Source: Scandinavium sp051650185 (lineage in GTDB: Bacteria; Pseudomonadota; Gammaproteobacteria; Enterobacterales; Enterobacteriaceae). Taken from it: a DNA stretch of 64,000 nt. The notes under the pieces are model-generated. The model saw only the letters and a program-made list of their open reading frames with translations, was not told the origin of the DNA and did no database searches. Every line of letters starts with the position of its first letter. The stretch's first letter is position 1. The position numbers and the translations under genes are program-made. The DNA lies in the NCBI RefSeq assembly GCF_051650185.1, contig NZ_JBOFIN010000131.1, positions 1 to 64,000 on the forward strand, given 5' to 3'. Positions 16,966-26,538 of this stretch are shown piece by piece.

Positions 16966-18474
16966 CTACGATGCTAAATCCAGTTCACGCTTTCCCGCGT
17001 GTTGTACCAGCCATTGCGCAACGCGGGACTGCTCTTCCGCATTCAGCCACATCCCTTGTTTCGTGCGACGCCAGATAGCGTCATCCAGACGGCGTACCCA
17101 TTCGTGTTCCACCAGGTAGCGCAGTTCCGCTTCGTAGAACTCGTGCCCAAAGTGCTCGCCTAACCCGGTAATGTCTTTGGCTTCACCCAAAATCCACTCG
17201 CTGTTGCTGCCGTAGGTGCGGGCAAAGTGGCGCGCCATACCTTCGCTGATAAACGGATAGCGACGACGAAGCTTCGCCGCGTAATCATCGCGATCGCCTT
17301 CAATCTCACCGCCAGGCAGCACTGAGCCTTTGGTCCACGCCGGGCCGATGCCTTTGTAGTACGGCGTCAGTTTTTCCAGCGCGTGTTCGGCCAGCTTGCG
17401 ATACGTGGTCAGCTTGCCGCCAAAGACGGACAGCAGCGGCGCCTGGCCGTCAACATCATGGATATCGAGCGTGTAGTCGCGGGTAATTGCCTGCGGAGAA
17501 TCAGACTCGTCATCACACAGCGGACGCACGCCGGAATAAGTCCAGACAATATCGTCGCGGCCAAGCTGTTTTTTGAAGTGAGCGTTATGCACCTTCAGCA
17601 GGTAACTGATTTCACTTTCGTCAATTTCGACGTTTTTCGGATCGCCTTTGTACTCCACGTCGGTGGTGCCGATGATCGAGAACTCATCCATCCACGGAAT
17701 AACGAACACGATGCGCTTATCTTCGTTTTGCAGGATGTACGCCTGCTTCTGAGTGTGTACGCGTGGCACCACGATATGGCTGCCTTTGATCAGACGAATG
17801 CCGTACGGCGAAGGCAGATGCATGCCGTCGTCGAAGAACTGTTTTACCCATGGGCCGGTCGCATTGACCAGACCACGCGCCTGCCAGCTGAATTTCTCGC
17901 CGGTGTCGATATCTTCGGCTTCAACAATCCACAGGCCATTTTCGCGGCGAGCAGAGGTTGCGCGGGTGCGGGTGAGCACTTCACCGCCTTTCTTCACCAC
18001 CATTTGCGCGTTGGCTAACACCAGACGAGCATCGTCTACCCAGCAGTCGGAATATTCGAAACCGCGCACGATTTCCGGCTTAAGCACGGAGTCTGCGCCA
18101 AAACGCAACCCGGCGGAGCCCGGCAGACTGGTGCGTTTACCAAGGTGATCGTACATAAACAGACCGATGCGAATCATCCACGCCGGGCGAAGATGCGGGC
18201 GATGCGGTAAACGAAAACGCATCGGGAAAGCGATGTGAGGCGCCATTTTTAACAGCACTTCGCGCTCGGCCAGCGCTTCGCTGACCAGACGGAATTCGTA
18301 GTGTTCCAGGTAGCGCAGGCCACCGTGAATCAGTTTGGAGCTGGCGCTCGACGTGGCACAGGCTAAGTCCTGTGCTTCCAGCATCAGCACGGATAAACCG
18401 CGTCCTGCGGCATCTGCCGCGATACCGGCACCGTTGATGCCACCGCCTATCACAATCAGATCTTTGGTTTCCAT
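16966..18474 (-). CDS. glpD: aerobic glycerol-3-phosphate dehydrogenase GlpD
   Basis: 502 aa from METKDLIVIGGG; the upstream in-frame ATG at 18507 lies on the operator and is less likely. Membrane-associated FAD enzyme oxidising sn-glycerol 3-phosphate to dihydroxyacetone phosphate and passing electrons to quinone. The FAD dinucleotide fold is GGGINGAG (residues 10-17). SGVRPLCDD and VFGGKLTTYRKLAEHAL are conserved family blocks. Divergent from glpEGR, with GlpR and CRP sites in the promoter. Confidence 0.97.
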   Translation of the reverse strand: METKDLIVIGGGINGAGIAADAAGRGLSVLMLEAQDLACATSSASSKLIHGGLRYLEHYEFRLVSEALAEREVLLKMAPHIAFPMRFRLPHRPHLRPAWMIRIGLFMYDHLGKRTSLPGSAGLRFGADSVLKPEIVRGFEYSDCWVDDARLVLANAQMVVKKGGEVLTRTRATSARRENGLWIVEAEDIDTGEKFSWQARGLVNATGPWVKQFFDDGMHLPSPYGIRLIKGSHIVVPRVHTQKQAYILQNEDKRIVFVIPWMDEFSIIGTTDVEYKGDPKNVEIDESEISYLLKVHNAHFKKQLGRDDIVWTYSGVRPLCDDESDSPQAITRDYTLDIHDVDGQAPLLSVFGGKLTTYRKLAEHALEKLTPYYKGIGPAWTKGSVLPGGEIEGDRDDYAAKLRRRYPFISEGMARHFARTYGSNSEWILGEAKDITGLGEHFGHEFYEAELRYLVEHEWVRRLDDAIWRRTKQGMWLNAEEQSRVAQWLVQHAGKRELDLAS

Positions 18475-18508
18475 GCTGCGCCCTCTCGCACTTTCGTTAA
18501 AGCTCATA

Positions 18509-18528
18509 AATGTTCGTTATCGCTCAAT
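18509..18528 (-). promoter_or_regulatory. GlpR operator at the glpD promoter
   Basis: AATGTTCGTTATCGCTCAAT resembles the GlpR operator ATGTTCGATAACGAACAT, with a perfect left half and a degenerate right half. It overlaps the predicted -10 and start point of glpD. Confidence 0.65.
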
Positions 18529-18554
18529 ATAGCAAACAAACGAGCAATTGGTAA
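18526..18554 (-). promoter_or_regulatory. glpD promoter
   Basis: Read on the minus strand: TTACCA (18554-18549), a 17-bp spacer and TATATT (18531-18526). The predicted start is near 18519, which puts the CRP site centre close to -62. Confidence 0.6.
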
Positions 18555-18573
18555 CATCAAAAAAACATTTCAG

Positions 18574-18589
18574 AGTGATGCGTGTAACA
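18574..18589 (-). promoter_or_regulatory. CRP site of glpD
   Basis: On the minus strand TGTTACACGCATCACT fits TGTGA-N6-TCACA with two mismatches. Its distance from the predicted glpD start, about 62 bp, is the classic class I activator position. Confidence 0.6.
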
Positions 18590-18637
18590 AATTAGCGTTT
18601 CCCTGCCGCTCCAGCGTACACTTGGCAGTAAAATGTC

Positions 18638-18698
18638 TCTCCTCTCCCCAGCCCTCTCCCCAGCCCTCTCCCTGAGGGAGAGGGCTGGGGAGAGGGGG
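18638..18698. repeat. boxC-like repeat upstream of glpE
   Basis: CTCTCCTCTCCCC, two further CCCTCTCC units and their GAGAGGG complements form a stem centred near 18673. It lies between the divergent glpD promoter and the glpE start, so the glpE promoter must lie downstream of it or transcribe through it. Confidence 0.7.
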
Positions 18699-18735
18699 AA
18701 ATTATGCGACCGACACAGAATAGAAAGAGAGCACC

Positions 18736-19062
18736 ATGGATCAGTTTGAATGTATCAACGTAGAAGAAGCGCACCAGAAACTGCATCAGGGACTGGCGGT
18801 GATGGTGGATATTCGTGACCCGCAGAGCTATGCGATGGGCCACACGCCGGAAGCGTTTCATCTGACTAACGACACGCTGGGCGCGTTTATGCGTGATACC
18901 GATTTCGAGACGCCGGTGATGGTGATGTGCTACCACGGCAACAGCAGCAAAGGGGCGGCGCAGTATCTGCTGCAACAGGGCTATGACCAGGTTTACAGCG
19001 TTGACGGCGGTTTCGACGCCTGGCATCGCCATTTCCCGGCTGAAGTGGCGCACGGTAGCTAA
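18736..19062 (+). CDS. glpE: thiosulfate sulfurtransferase GlpE
   Basis: 108 aa single-domain rhodanese, the E. coli length. It transfers sulfur from thiosulfate to cyanide or thioredoxin; the cellular role is unclear. The active-site loop CYHGNSS with the persulfide cysteine is at about residue 65, and VDIRDPQSYAMGH is the conserved rhodanese N-terminal block. First gene of glpEGR, running divergently from glpD. Confidence 0.95.
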   Translation: MDQFECINVEEAHQKLHQGLAVMVDIRDPQSYAMGHTPEAFHLTNDTLGAFMRDTDFETPVMVMCYHGNSSKGAAQYLLQQGYDQVYSVDGGFDAWHRHFPAEVAHGS

Positions 19063-19106
19063 GACGGTATACTGTCCCCTTTTGTGTGGAATAAGCGACG
19101 CCCCGT

Positions 19107-19937
19107 ATGTTGATGATTACCTCCTTTACTAACCCGCGCGTGGCCCAGGCGTTCGTCGACTACATGGCGACGCAGGGCGTTATCCTGACGATTCAGCAGC
19201 ATACTCATACCGATGTCTGGCTGGCGGATGAAAGCCAGGCTGCACGGGTGCAAAATGAGCTGGCGCGCTTTCTGGAAAACCCTGCCGACCCACGTTATTT
19301 AGCGGCGAGCTGGCAGTCAGGCCATACCAACAGCGGACTGCACTACCGCCGCTTCCCTTTTCTTGCCACGCTGAAAAGCAATGCCGGGCCTTTGACCTGG
19401 CTCATCGCCTGCGTCTGTATTCTGGTGTTTATTGCGATGAACGTGATGGGCGATCAGGCCGTGATGACATGGCTCGCATGGCCGTATGACGCTTCTCTGC
19501 AGTTTGAGTTGTGGCGTTACTTCACCCACGCGTTTATGCACTTCTCGCTGATGCATATCCTCTTCAACCTGTTATGGTGGTGGTATCTCGGCGGGATGAT
19601 TGAAAAGCGCATCGGCAGCGGAAAGCTGCTGGTGATTACGGTCATCAGCGCCCTGTTAAGCGGCTTTATCCAGCACAAATTTAGCGGGCCGTGGTTCGGT
19701 GGATTGTCTGGCGTGGTGTATGCGCTGATGGGTTATGCCTGGCTGCGCGGTGAGCGAGATCCACAAAGCGGGATCTTCCTGCAGCGCGGGCTTATTATTT
19801 TCTCGCTGCTGTGGCTGGTGGCCGGCTGGTTTAATCTTTTCGGGATGTCGATTGCCAATGGTGCCCACGTGACCGGGCTGGTGGTTGGCCTGGCGATGGC
19901 GTTTGCCGATACGCAGAATGTGCGAAAACGAACATAG
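19107..19937 (+). CDS. glpG: rhomboid intramembrane serine protease GlpG
   Basis: 276 aa, the E. coli length. An N-terminal cytosolic domain (about 1-90) precedes six membrane helices. The catalytic dyad is seen in GGLSGVVYALMGY (Ser about 201) and NGAHVTGLVVGL (His about 254); HILFNLLWWWYLGG carries the conserved oxyanion-side His/Asn. It cleaves membrane proteins within the lipid bilayer. It sits 44 bp after glpE and 31 bp before glpR. Confidence 0.96.
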   Translation: MLMITSFTNPRVAQAFVDYMATQGVILTIQQHTHTDVWLADESQAARVQNELARFLENPADPRYLAASWQSGHTNSGLHYRRFPFLATLKSNAGPLTWLIACVCILVFIAMNVMGDQAVMTWLAWPYDASLQFELWRYFTHAFMHFSLMHILFNLLWWWYLGGMIEKRIGSGKLLVITVISALLSGFIQHKFSGPWFGGLSGVVYALMGYAWLRGERDPQSGIFLQRGLIIFSLLWLVAGWFNLFGMSIANGAHVTGLVVGLAMAFADTQNVRKRT

Positions 19938-19968
19938 CTATTGATTTCACTGATTCCAGGGATCTTTC

Positions 19969-20727
19969 ATGAAACAAACACAACGTCATGACGCGATTAT
20001 TGAGCTGGTAAAAAAGCAGGGTTATGTCAGCACAGAAGAGCTGGTGGAGCAGTTTGCCGTCAGTCCGCAAACCATTCGTCGCGACCTGAACGACCTGGCA
20101 GAGCAACAGATGATTTTGCGTCATCACGGCGGCGCGGCGCTGCCGTCCAGTTCAGTCAACACCTCATGGCAGGACCGAAAGGCCACACAGGCGGCGGAAA
20201 AAGAGCGCATCGCCCGTAAAGTGGCCAGCCAGATCCCGAACGGTTCCGCGCTGTTTATCGATATCGGCACCACGCCGGAAGCGGTGGCGCACGCGCTGCT
20301 CAATCACTCTGATTTGCGCATTGTTACCAATAACCTCAACGTAGCGAACACGCTGATGGCAAAAGAAGATTTCCGGGTGATTCTGGCGGGCGGTGAGTTA
20401 CGCAGCCGTGATGGCGGGATCATCGGTGAAGCCACCCTCGATTTTATCTCTCAGTTTCGACTGGACTACGGCATCCTGGGGATCAGCGGCATCGACAGCG
20501 ACGGCTCACTGCTGGAGTTCGACTACCACGAGGTGCGCACCAAGCGGGCGATCATTGAAAACTCTCGCCATGTGATGTTGGTTGTCGACCACTCGAAGTT
20601 TGGCCGCAATGCGATGGTGAACATGGGCAGTATCAGCCTGGTCGACGCGGTCTATACGGATGTGATGCCGCCAGCGGGTGTGATGCAGGTGATTGCGGAG
20701 AACAATATTCAGCTGGAGTTGTGCTGA
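19969..20727 (+). CDS. glpR: glycerol-3-phosphate regulon repressor GlpR
   Basis: 252 aa DeoR-family repressor. The N-terminal winged helix reads GYVSTEELVEQFAVSPQTIRRDL (the run is split at about residue 37 by the recognition helix). A sugar-phosphate-sensing DeoR C domain follows, with DIGTTPEAVAHAL and IGEATLDFISQFR. It represses glpD and the other glp operons unless glycerol 3-phosphate is present. A candidate operator lies 1.4 kb away at 18509-18528. Confidence 0.96.
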   Translation: MKQTQRHDAIIELVKKQGYVSTEELVEQFAVSPQTIRRDLNDLAEQQMILRHHGGAALPSSSVNTSWQDRKATQAAEKERIARKVASQIPNGSALFIDIGTTPEAVAHALLNHSDLRIVTNNLNVANTLMAKEDFRVILAGGELRSRDGGIIGEATLDFISQFRLDYGILGISGIDSDGSLLEFDYHEVRTKRAIIENSRHVMLVVDHSKFGRNAMVNMGSISLVDAVYTDVMPPAGVMQVIAENNIQLELC

Positions 20728-20749
20728 GGCCAGTAGGGCGTCGTTTGCT

Positions 20750-20855
20750 TCCCCTCTCCCTAACCCTCTCCCCAAAGGAGAGGGAATGGAATGTGCGCTT
20801 GTTTTGCTCCCTCTCCCCGTGGGAGAGGGTTGGGGAGAGGGCATCAGGCCGCAGA
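20750..20855. repeat. boxC-like repeats between glpR and malT
   Basis: Two boxC-type stems (20751-20783 and 20808-20840), the second followed by GCATCAGGCCGCAGAG, the typical boxC flank. They fill the gap between the convergent glpR and malT. Confidence 0.75.
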
Positions 20856-20859
20856 GAAC

Positions 20860-23565
20860 CTAAACCCCATACCCCATCATTTTCAGCAACTGCTGGGCAT
20901 GCTGCACTGCCGCCTGGCGGTGCGCCACGCCGAGCTTCTGATACAAATTGCGGATATGCGTTTTGATGGTCGTGGCCGCCACGTCCAGCTCTCCGGCAAT
21001 CTGCTCATTGCTGTAGCCCGAATAAATCAGCCCTAACACCTGCCACTCGCGCTGCGTGAGGGGGCTGGTGCGGATCAGTTCCGGCACTTCAGGGTGATTC
21101 AGCAGGCGCTCGACGAAGTTCTCGTCAAAGTGTGCGAATTTATGCCGATGGTGCTGGTTAATCTCACGCAAAATGCGCTGAGCACGATGCTGTTCCAGCT
21201 CCGGCAACGTGTTGAGCTGAATCAGCTGGCGCAACTGCTGCGCCATGGCTTCTCCTTCAATCACGAAGTGGCTGATAAACCCGGTGCGGTTGGCGAGCGT
21301 CAGCGCTTCCATCAGCACGCGCTGGGCGTCGTTCTTCCGATTGGCCTGCCAGTAAAGCTGATTGAGCAGCAGCAGGTTGCGGTTGAGATCGCTCATCAGA
21401 CGCAGGCTGCGCGCATTCTCATTGAGCTCTTCCAGTACAATTTCGGCGGATTCAAATTCACCCAGCAGGATCTGCGCCCGGGCGATATTGCGCCACTGGC
21501 TTTGCAGGAAGTGGTTGTTGGCGAACTCCGGTTTTGGCGTGTGGCGCAGCCAGTTGGCGGCGGATTTCTTATCGCCAATCATCTGCCAGTAAATCACGCG
21601 AACTTTATCGGCGTTCGATACCCAATCGCTGTGATACTGCCCATTGCCGAGCAGGTTTTCCAGACGGTTGAGGTGGTTGCGGGCGTTATCCAGATCGCCA
21701 CGCGCCAGTGAACTTTGCACCAGTAGCGCCAGACACTGTAACTGCTGCTGAGGCTGGAAATTCGCCAGCACTTCCATTCCGTGACGGGCGCTCATTTCCG
21801 CTTCATCCAGACGTGCCCAGGCCCAAAGCAATTGCGCGCGAATGCGTAACAGGAATTCGTGCATTGGCAACTGTTCCAGGTGTTGCTCGCGAATCAGTTG
21901 GAAGGCTTTTTCCTGCGTTTCCCACGCAGCCTGTAAAAAGCCCTGCGCAAACAGGATTTCACCTTGTTGGATCAGGCTCCACAGTGCGTAGTGCCAGACT
22001 TCATGGCGACGCGCCATCTGTTCGGTTTGCTGCATCACCGCCAATGACTTGCTGAGTTTCCCCTGGCAATGCAGCACTTCGCCGTGCACCGAGGTGGCAA
22101 CGATACGGCTGTAATAACTGGCGAGCGGCAGTTCGTCGAGGGCGACCATCGCCAGGCGCTCGGCTTCATCAGGATTGCCATCGTTGATAGCGACCTGCGC
22201 TCTCAGGGCGTTGAAATCGGCGTGCATCGTCGCGTCCATTTCACCGCTCATCTCAGCTTCCACCCGGGCCAGCAGCGTGTTCACCTCGCTGTAGCGATGC
22301 TGGCTCTGCATCAGCCAGGCCTGCAACAACACCAGGCGTGGGTTTTCCAGCAGGCTTTCCCACGGAAGGGCCGCCAGAGACTCTTCCAGCAATGACAGTT
22401 CGCTGTGATGGAATAAGCCCCAGGCGTGATTGAGCAGAATGTCTCGCAGCATTTTCGCATCACCCGCAGACAGCGCGTGATGGATGGCTTCGCTGGGGAA
22501 GCCTTGCGCCATCCAGCTTTCGGCGGCGGCGCGGTGGATCTCGGGGAGTTCGGTAGCCAGTTCCCACTGGCAACGCTGACGCAGGAAGCTGCCGAACAGC
22601 GGGTGGAAGCTGAACCACTCGCCGGAGTTATCCATGCGCTGCAGGAAAAGACCCTGACGCTCAACTTCTTCCAGCCGCATTTGGCCGTTTTCTTCCCCGG
22701 TGACGCGCACAATCAGGGCGTCGTTCATCGAGCGCAGAAGGGAGCTTTTCAACAGAAAATGGCGGGTCGGCAAATCCACATTATCCAGCACTTCATCCAC
22801 CAGATAATCGGACAGATGACTGGCGTTGATGCCTGCCAGGCGGCGCGCCGAGTGATGAACCGCGCTGTTATTCTGACGTGCGGATAACGCAATAAGCTGT
22901 AATGCCGTTGCCCAACCGGCAACGTCGTCGCACATGCGGCTGCTTTCTGCGGCTTCAATCGGTGAGGTCAGACGGCAGTCAAAGAACTGCTTCGCTTCCT
23001 GATGATTGAACGCCAGCTGCTGGCTGCCAATTTCGAGCAACTGATCGCGCACGCGCAAATTGGCGATACCCAACTGCGGCAGGTTTCGCGACAGCACGAC
23101 CAGCGTCATGTTTTCCGGCTGATGGCGCAGGAAAAAGCGCATTGCATCGTGGATAACCGGGTTGGTTATCAGATGATAATCGTCAATCACCAGCAGCAAA
23201 GGTTTCTGCCAGGCATTGAGTTCAATAAAAAGCTGCGCAAACAGCGAGGTCAGGCTGGCGTATTGCCGCTTCTGCACCATGGTTTCACTGGCGGCACAAT
23301 GGCCGCCGGTCGCCTGCTGAATGGCCGCTATCAGATAGCTGGCAAAACGCTCCTGCTGGTTATCTCCGTCATCCAGAGAGAACCAGCCCAGTTCGCTTTT
23401 CCCTGCCGCCCACTGTGAAATGAGAGTGGTTTTTCCGTATCCTGCCGGACTTGTTACCAGCGCAAGACGGTAATTGTTCGCGCCGGAAAGTTTCGCCAGT
23501 AACCGTTCACGAACCACTGTGTGTTCGAGGCGGACAGGGCGACTTAATTTTGACGGAATCAACAT
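20860..23565 (-). CDS. malT: maltose regulon activator MalT
   Basis: 901 aa, the E. coli length. STAND-class, ATP- and maltotriose-dependent transcription activator. The Walker A loop SPAGYGKTTL is at 39-48, a winged-helix and a TPR-like sensor region occupy the middle, and a LuxR-type helix-turn-helix ends the protein (LTQREWQVLGLIYSGYSNEQ, then IAGELDVAATTIKTHI, about 836-880). It is divergent from malPQ, its target. A CRP site lies upstream, as in E. coli where malT is CRP-dependent. Confidence 0.97.
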   Translation of the reverse strand: MLIPSKLSRPVRLEHTVVRERLLAKLSGANNYRLALVTSPAGYGKTTLISQWAAGKSELGWFSLDDGDNQQERFASYLIAAIQQATGGHCAASETMVQKRQYASLTSLFAQLFIELNAWQKPLLLVIDDYHLITNPVIHDAMRFFLRHQPENMTLVVLSRNLPQLGIANLRVRDQLLEIGSQQLAFNHQEAKQFFDCRLTSPIEAAESSRMCDDVAGWATALQLIALSARQNNSAVHHSARRLAGINASHLSDYLVDEVLDNVDLPTRHFLLKSSLLRSMNDALIVRVTGEENGQMRLEEVERQGLFLQRMDNSGEWFSFHPLFGSFLRQRCQWELATELPEIHRAAAESWMAQGFPSEAIHHALSAGDAKMLRDILLNHAWGLFHHSELSLLEESLAALPWESLLENPRLVLLQAWLMQSQHRYSEVNTLLARVEAEMSGEMDATMHADFNALRAQVAINDGNPDEAERLAMVALDELPLASYYSRIVATSVHGEVLHCQGKLSKSLAVMQQTEQMARRHEVWHYALWSLIQQGEILFAQGFLQAAWETQEKAFQLIREQHLEQLPMHEFLLRIRAQLLWAWARLDEAEMSARHGMEVLANFQPQQQLQCLALLVQSSLARGDLDNARNHLNRLENLLGNGQYHSDWVSNADKVRVIYWQMIGDKKSAANWLRHTPKPEFANNHFLQSQWRNIARAQILLGEFESAEIVLEELNENARSLRLMSDLNRNLLLLNQLYWQANRKNDAQRVLMEALTLANRTGFISHFVIEGEAMAQQLRQLIQLNTLPELEQHRAQRILREINQHHRHKFAHFDENFVERLLNHPEVPELIRTSPLTQREWQVLGLIYSGYSNEQIAGELDVAATTIKTHIRNLYQKLGVAHRQAAVQHAQQLLKMMGYGV

Positions 23566-23687
23566 AGGGTTATCACTTCACTGTGAGAGTAAGAGGTTTG
23601 TTTTTTTCGCGCTTCGTAATTAATGTCTATTAAGGTCGGCCAATCGCTTAATTATTGCAAGTTATGTCCGGGTTTTATGCTTATGAA

Positions 23688-23703
23688 TTTGCACTCTGTC
23701 ACA
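23688..23703 (-). promoter_or_regulatory. CRP site of malT
   Basis: On the minus strand TGTGACAGAGTGCAAA; the left half-site is perfect and the sequence closely resembles the known CRP site of E. coli malT. It lies about 130 bp before the malT start codon. Confidence 0.75.
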
Positions 23704-24030
23704 ATTCTTAATGAAGGTTAAACGACGACGCTGAAACCGGTGCCAGTGCGCGTGGTTGCTGGTTTTGTTAATTCAACGAAAATTTATTGAACCCCGGTTT
23801 TAATCAATAAGGTCATTCTTAAGTGTTTATAATTCAGGGGCGGGATAGTCAGGAAATAAAACAGTAATCCGGTAGGGTAATGCGGAAATATTATTACACG
23901 TAAGTAATCATTTCCGCTATTCCACATAATTAGCAAAACGATCTTTCAATGTTTGCAACAATCCTGGCGTAAAACTGAGCAGAACCGTCGCGAAAGGCTA
24001 ACGTTATAGTGGCGGCGATCACACTTTTCG

Positions 24031-24075
24031 CTCATCCCTGCTACTCCTCCCTGGCTAATGCCCTCCAGGATGAGG
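24031..24075 (+). promoter_or_regulatory. MalT boxes of the malPQ promoter
   Basis: Three copies of a CAGGG(A/T)-type decamer related to the MalT box GGGGA(T/G)GAGG: CAGGGATGAG on the minus strand (24040-24031), CAGGGAGGAG on the minus strand (24053-24044) and CAGGATGAGG on the plus strand (24066-24075). They lie 64 to 108 bp before malP, as expected for a MalT-dependent promoter. Confidence 0.7.
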
Positions 24076-24138
24076 ACGTTACCAGGGTAGCCTGGCACAC
24101 TAGCGCCAACGTTTTTAGCTAACAGGATTGGATCCCTT

Positions 24139-26529
24139 ATGTCACAGCCAACCTTCAATAAAGAACAGTTTCAGGCTGCGCTGACGCGTCAGTGGCAGCG
24201 TTATGGATTGCAGGCTGCTAATGAAATGACGCAGCGTCAGTGGTGGCACGCCGTGAGCGGTGCCCTGGCGGAGATGCTTGCGGCACAACCGACGGCGAAA
24301 CCTGAAAAGAACCAGCGCCATGTGAACTACATTTCGATGGAATTCCTGATTGGCCGTTTGACGGGCAACAACCTGCTGAACCTTGGCTGGTATCAGGAGG
24401 TCACTGACGTGCTGAAAGGGCAAGATATTTCTCTTACTGACCTGCTGGAAGAAGAAATTGATCCGGGCCTGGGTAACGGTGGGCTGGGGCGGCTGGCGGC
24501 TTGTTTCCTGGATTCAATGGCGACAGTGGGCCAGTCCGGTACGGGCTATGGTCTCAATTATCAGTACGGCCTGTTCCGTCAGTCTTTTGCCGACGGGCAG
24601 CAGAGGGAAGCGCCGGACGACTGGCACCGCAACAGCTACCCGTGGTTCCGCCACAACGAAGCGCTGGATGTGCAGGTTGGCATTGGCGGTAAAGTGGTGA
24701 AAGGCCACTGGGAACCCGCATTTACCATGGTTGGCCAGGCGTGGGACTTACCCGTTCTGGGCTACCGTAACGGTGTGGCACAGCCACTGCGTCTGTGGCA
24801 GGCCACGCATGCTCACCCGTTTAACCTGACGAAATTCAACGACGGCGATTTCCTGCGTGCCGAGCAGCAGGGCATCGACGCCGAAAAACTGACGAAAGTC
24901 CTCTATCCGAACGACAACCATCTGGCGGGCAAAAAGCTGCGTCTGATGCAGCAGTACTTCCAGTGTGCCTGTTCGGTGGCGGATATTCTGCGTCGTCATC
25001 ATCTGGCGGGGCGCAAGCTGGCGGAGCTGCCGAAGTTTGAAGTTATTCAGTTGAACGACACTCACCCGACTATCGCTATCCCTGAGCTGCTGCGCGTGCT
25101 GATTGACGAGCATCAGATGAGCTGGGACGACGCCTGGGCTATCACCAGCAAAACCTTCGCCTACACCAACCACACTCTGATGCCAGAAGCGCTCGAGTGC
25201 TGGGATGAGAAGCTGGTGAAAGCGCTGCTGCCGCGTCACATGCAAATCATTAACGAAATCAACAAACGCTTTAAAGTGCTGGTCGAGAAAACCTGGCCGG
25301 GCGACGAAGCGGTTTGGGCGAAGCTGGCAGTGGTGCATGACAAGCAGGTGCGCATGGCGAACATGTGCGTGGTGAGCGGCTTCGCGGTCAACGGTGTGGC
25401 GGCGCTGCACTCTGATTTGGTGGTGAAGGACCTGTTCCCGGAATATCACCAACTGTGGCCGAACAAATTCCATAACGTGACCAACGGCATCACGCCGCGT
25501 CGCTGGATCAAACAGTGCAACCCGGCGCTGGCGGCGCTGCTCGATAAGAGTCTGAAGAAAGAGTGGGCCAACGATTTAGACCAACTGATCAACCTGGAAA
25601 AATACGCTGACGACGCGAAATTCCGCAAAACGTATCGCGACATTAAGCTTGCGAATAAACAGCGCCTGGCTGAGTTCGTGAAGCACCGCACCGGCATTGA
25701 GATTAACCCGGCGGCGATTTTCGATATTCAGATTAAACGCCTGCACGAATACAAGCGTCAGCACCTGAACCTGCTGCACATTCTTGCGCTCTATAAAGAG
25801 ATCCGCGAAAACCCGAAAGCCGACCGCGTGCCGCGCGTGTTCCTGTTCGGCGCGAAAGCCGCTCCGGGTTATTACCTGGCGAAGAACATCATTTTTGCCA
25901 TCAACAAAGTGGCGGAAGCGGTGAACAATGACCCGAAAGTGGGCGACAAGCTGAAGGTGGTGTTCCTGCCGGATTACTGCGTGTCGGCGGCTGAAATGCT
26001 GATCCCGGCGGCGGATGTTTCCGAACAAATTTCCACAGCGGGCAAAGAAGCCTCGGGTACCGGCAACATGAAGTTGGCGCTGAATGGCGCGTTAACCGTC
26101 GGTACGCTGGACGGCGCGAACGTTGAAATCGCCGAGAAAGTCGGCGAAGAAAACATCTTCATTTTCGGCCATACCGTGGAAGAAGTGAAAGCCCTCAAGG
26201 CCAAGGGCTATGACCCGCTGAAATGGCGCAAGAAAGACAAAGTGCTGGACGCGGTGCTCAAAGAACTGGAGAGCGGTAAGTACAGCGACGGCGACAAACA
26301 TGCGTTTGACCAGATGCTGCACAGCATGGGCAAGCAGGGCGGCGACCCGTATCTGGTGATGGCCGATTTCGCGGCTTACGTGGAAGCACAGAAGAAAGTC
26401 GACGAACTGTATCGTGACCAGGAAGCCTGGACGCGTGCGGCGATCCTCAATACCGCGCGCTGCGGCATGTTCAGCTCGGATCGTTCTATCCGTGATTATC
26501 AGAGCCGTATCTGGCAGGCGAAACGTTAA
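24139..26529 (+). CDS. malP: maltodextrin phosphorylase MalP
   Basis: 796 aa (E. coli 797). GT35 phosphorylase acting on linear maltodextrins. NGGLGRLAACFLDSMA is near residue 116, and the pyridoxal phosphate block EASGTGNMKLALNGALTVGT is near 637. It is a paralogue of GlgP, 7 kb away; the two differ in the glycogen-binding N-terminal part, and MalP starts shorter. It forms an operon with malQ, nine bases downstream, under MalT. Confidence 0.97.
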   Translation: MSQPTFNKEQFQAALTRQWQRYGLQAANEMTQRQWWHAVSGALAEMLAAQPTAKPEKNQRHVNYISMEFLIGRLTGNNLLNLGWYQEVTDVLKGQDISLTDLLEEEIDPGLGNGGLGRLAACFLDSMATVGQSGTGYGLNYQYGLFRQSFADGQQREAPDDWHRNSYPWFRHNEALDVQVGIGGKVVKGHWEPAFTMVGQAWDLPVLGYRNGVAQPLRLWQATHAHPFNLTKFNDGDFLRAEQQGIDAEKLTKVLYPNDNHLAGKKLRLMQQYFQCACSVADILRRHHLAGRKLAELPKFEVIQLNDTHPTIAIPELLRVLIDEHQMSWDDAWAITSKTFAYTNHTLMPEALECWDEKLVKALLPRHMQIINEINKRFKVLVEKTWPGDEAVWAKLAVVHDKQVRMANMCVVSGFAVNGVAALHSDLVVKDLFPEYHQLWPNKFHNVTNGITPRRWIKQCNPALAALLDKSLKKEWANDLDQLINLEKYADDAKFRKTYRDIKLANKQRLAEFVKHRTGIEINPAAIFDIQIKRLHEYKRQHLNLLHILALYKEIRENPKADRVPRVFLFGAKAAPGYYLAKNIIFAINKVAEAVNNDPKVGDKLKVVFLPDYCVSAAEMLIPAADVSEQISTAGKEASGTGNMKLALNGALTVGTLDGANVEIAEKVGEENIFIFGHTVEEVKALKAKGYDPLKWRKKDKVLDAVLKELESGKYSDGDKHAFDQMLHSMGKQGGDPYLVMADFAAYVEAQKKVDELYRDQEAWTRAAILNTARCGMFSSDRSIRDYQSRIWQAKR

Positions 26530-26538
26530 GGGAGCGCT

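Larger units (their letters stand above)
23566..24138. other. malT-malP divergent regulatory region (573 bp)
   Basis: No gene is supported here. The left part is AT-rich and holds the malT promoter with its CRP site near 23695. The middle (23740-23950) is AT-rich without a motif I recognise. The right part holds the MalT boxes of malPQ (24031-24075) and a small CCAGG/CCTGG hairpin at 24081-24095. Confidence 0.7.

Noticed and set aside
14392..26529. glgP and malP as a recent duplication
   Set aside because: Both are established separate families present across enterobacteria, with different operon partners and distinct N termini.
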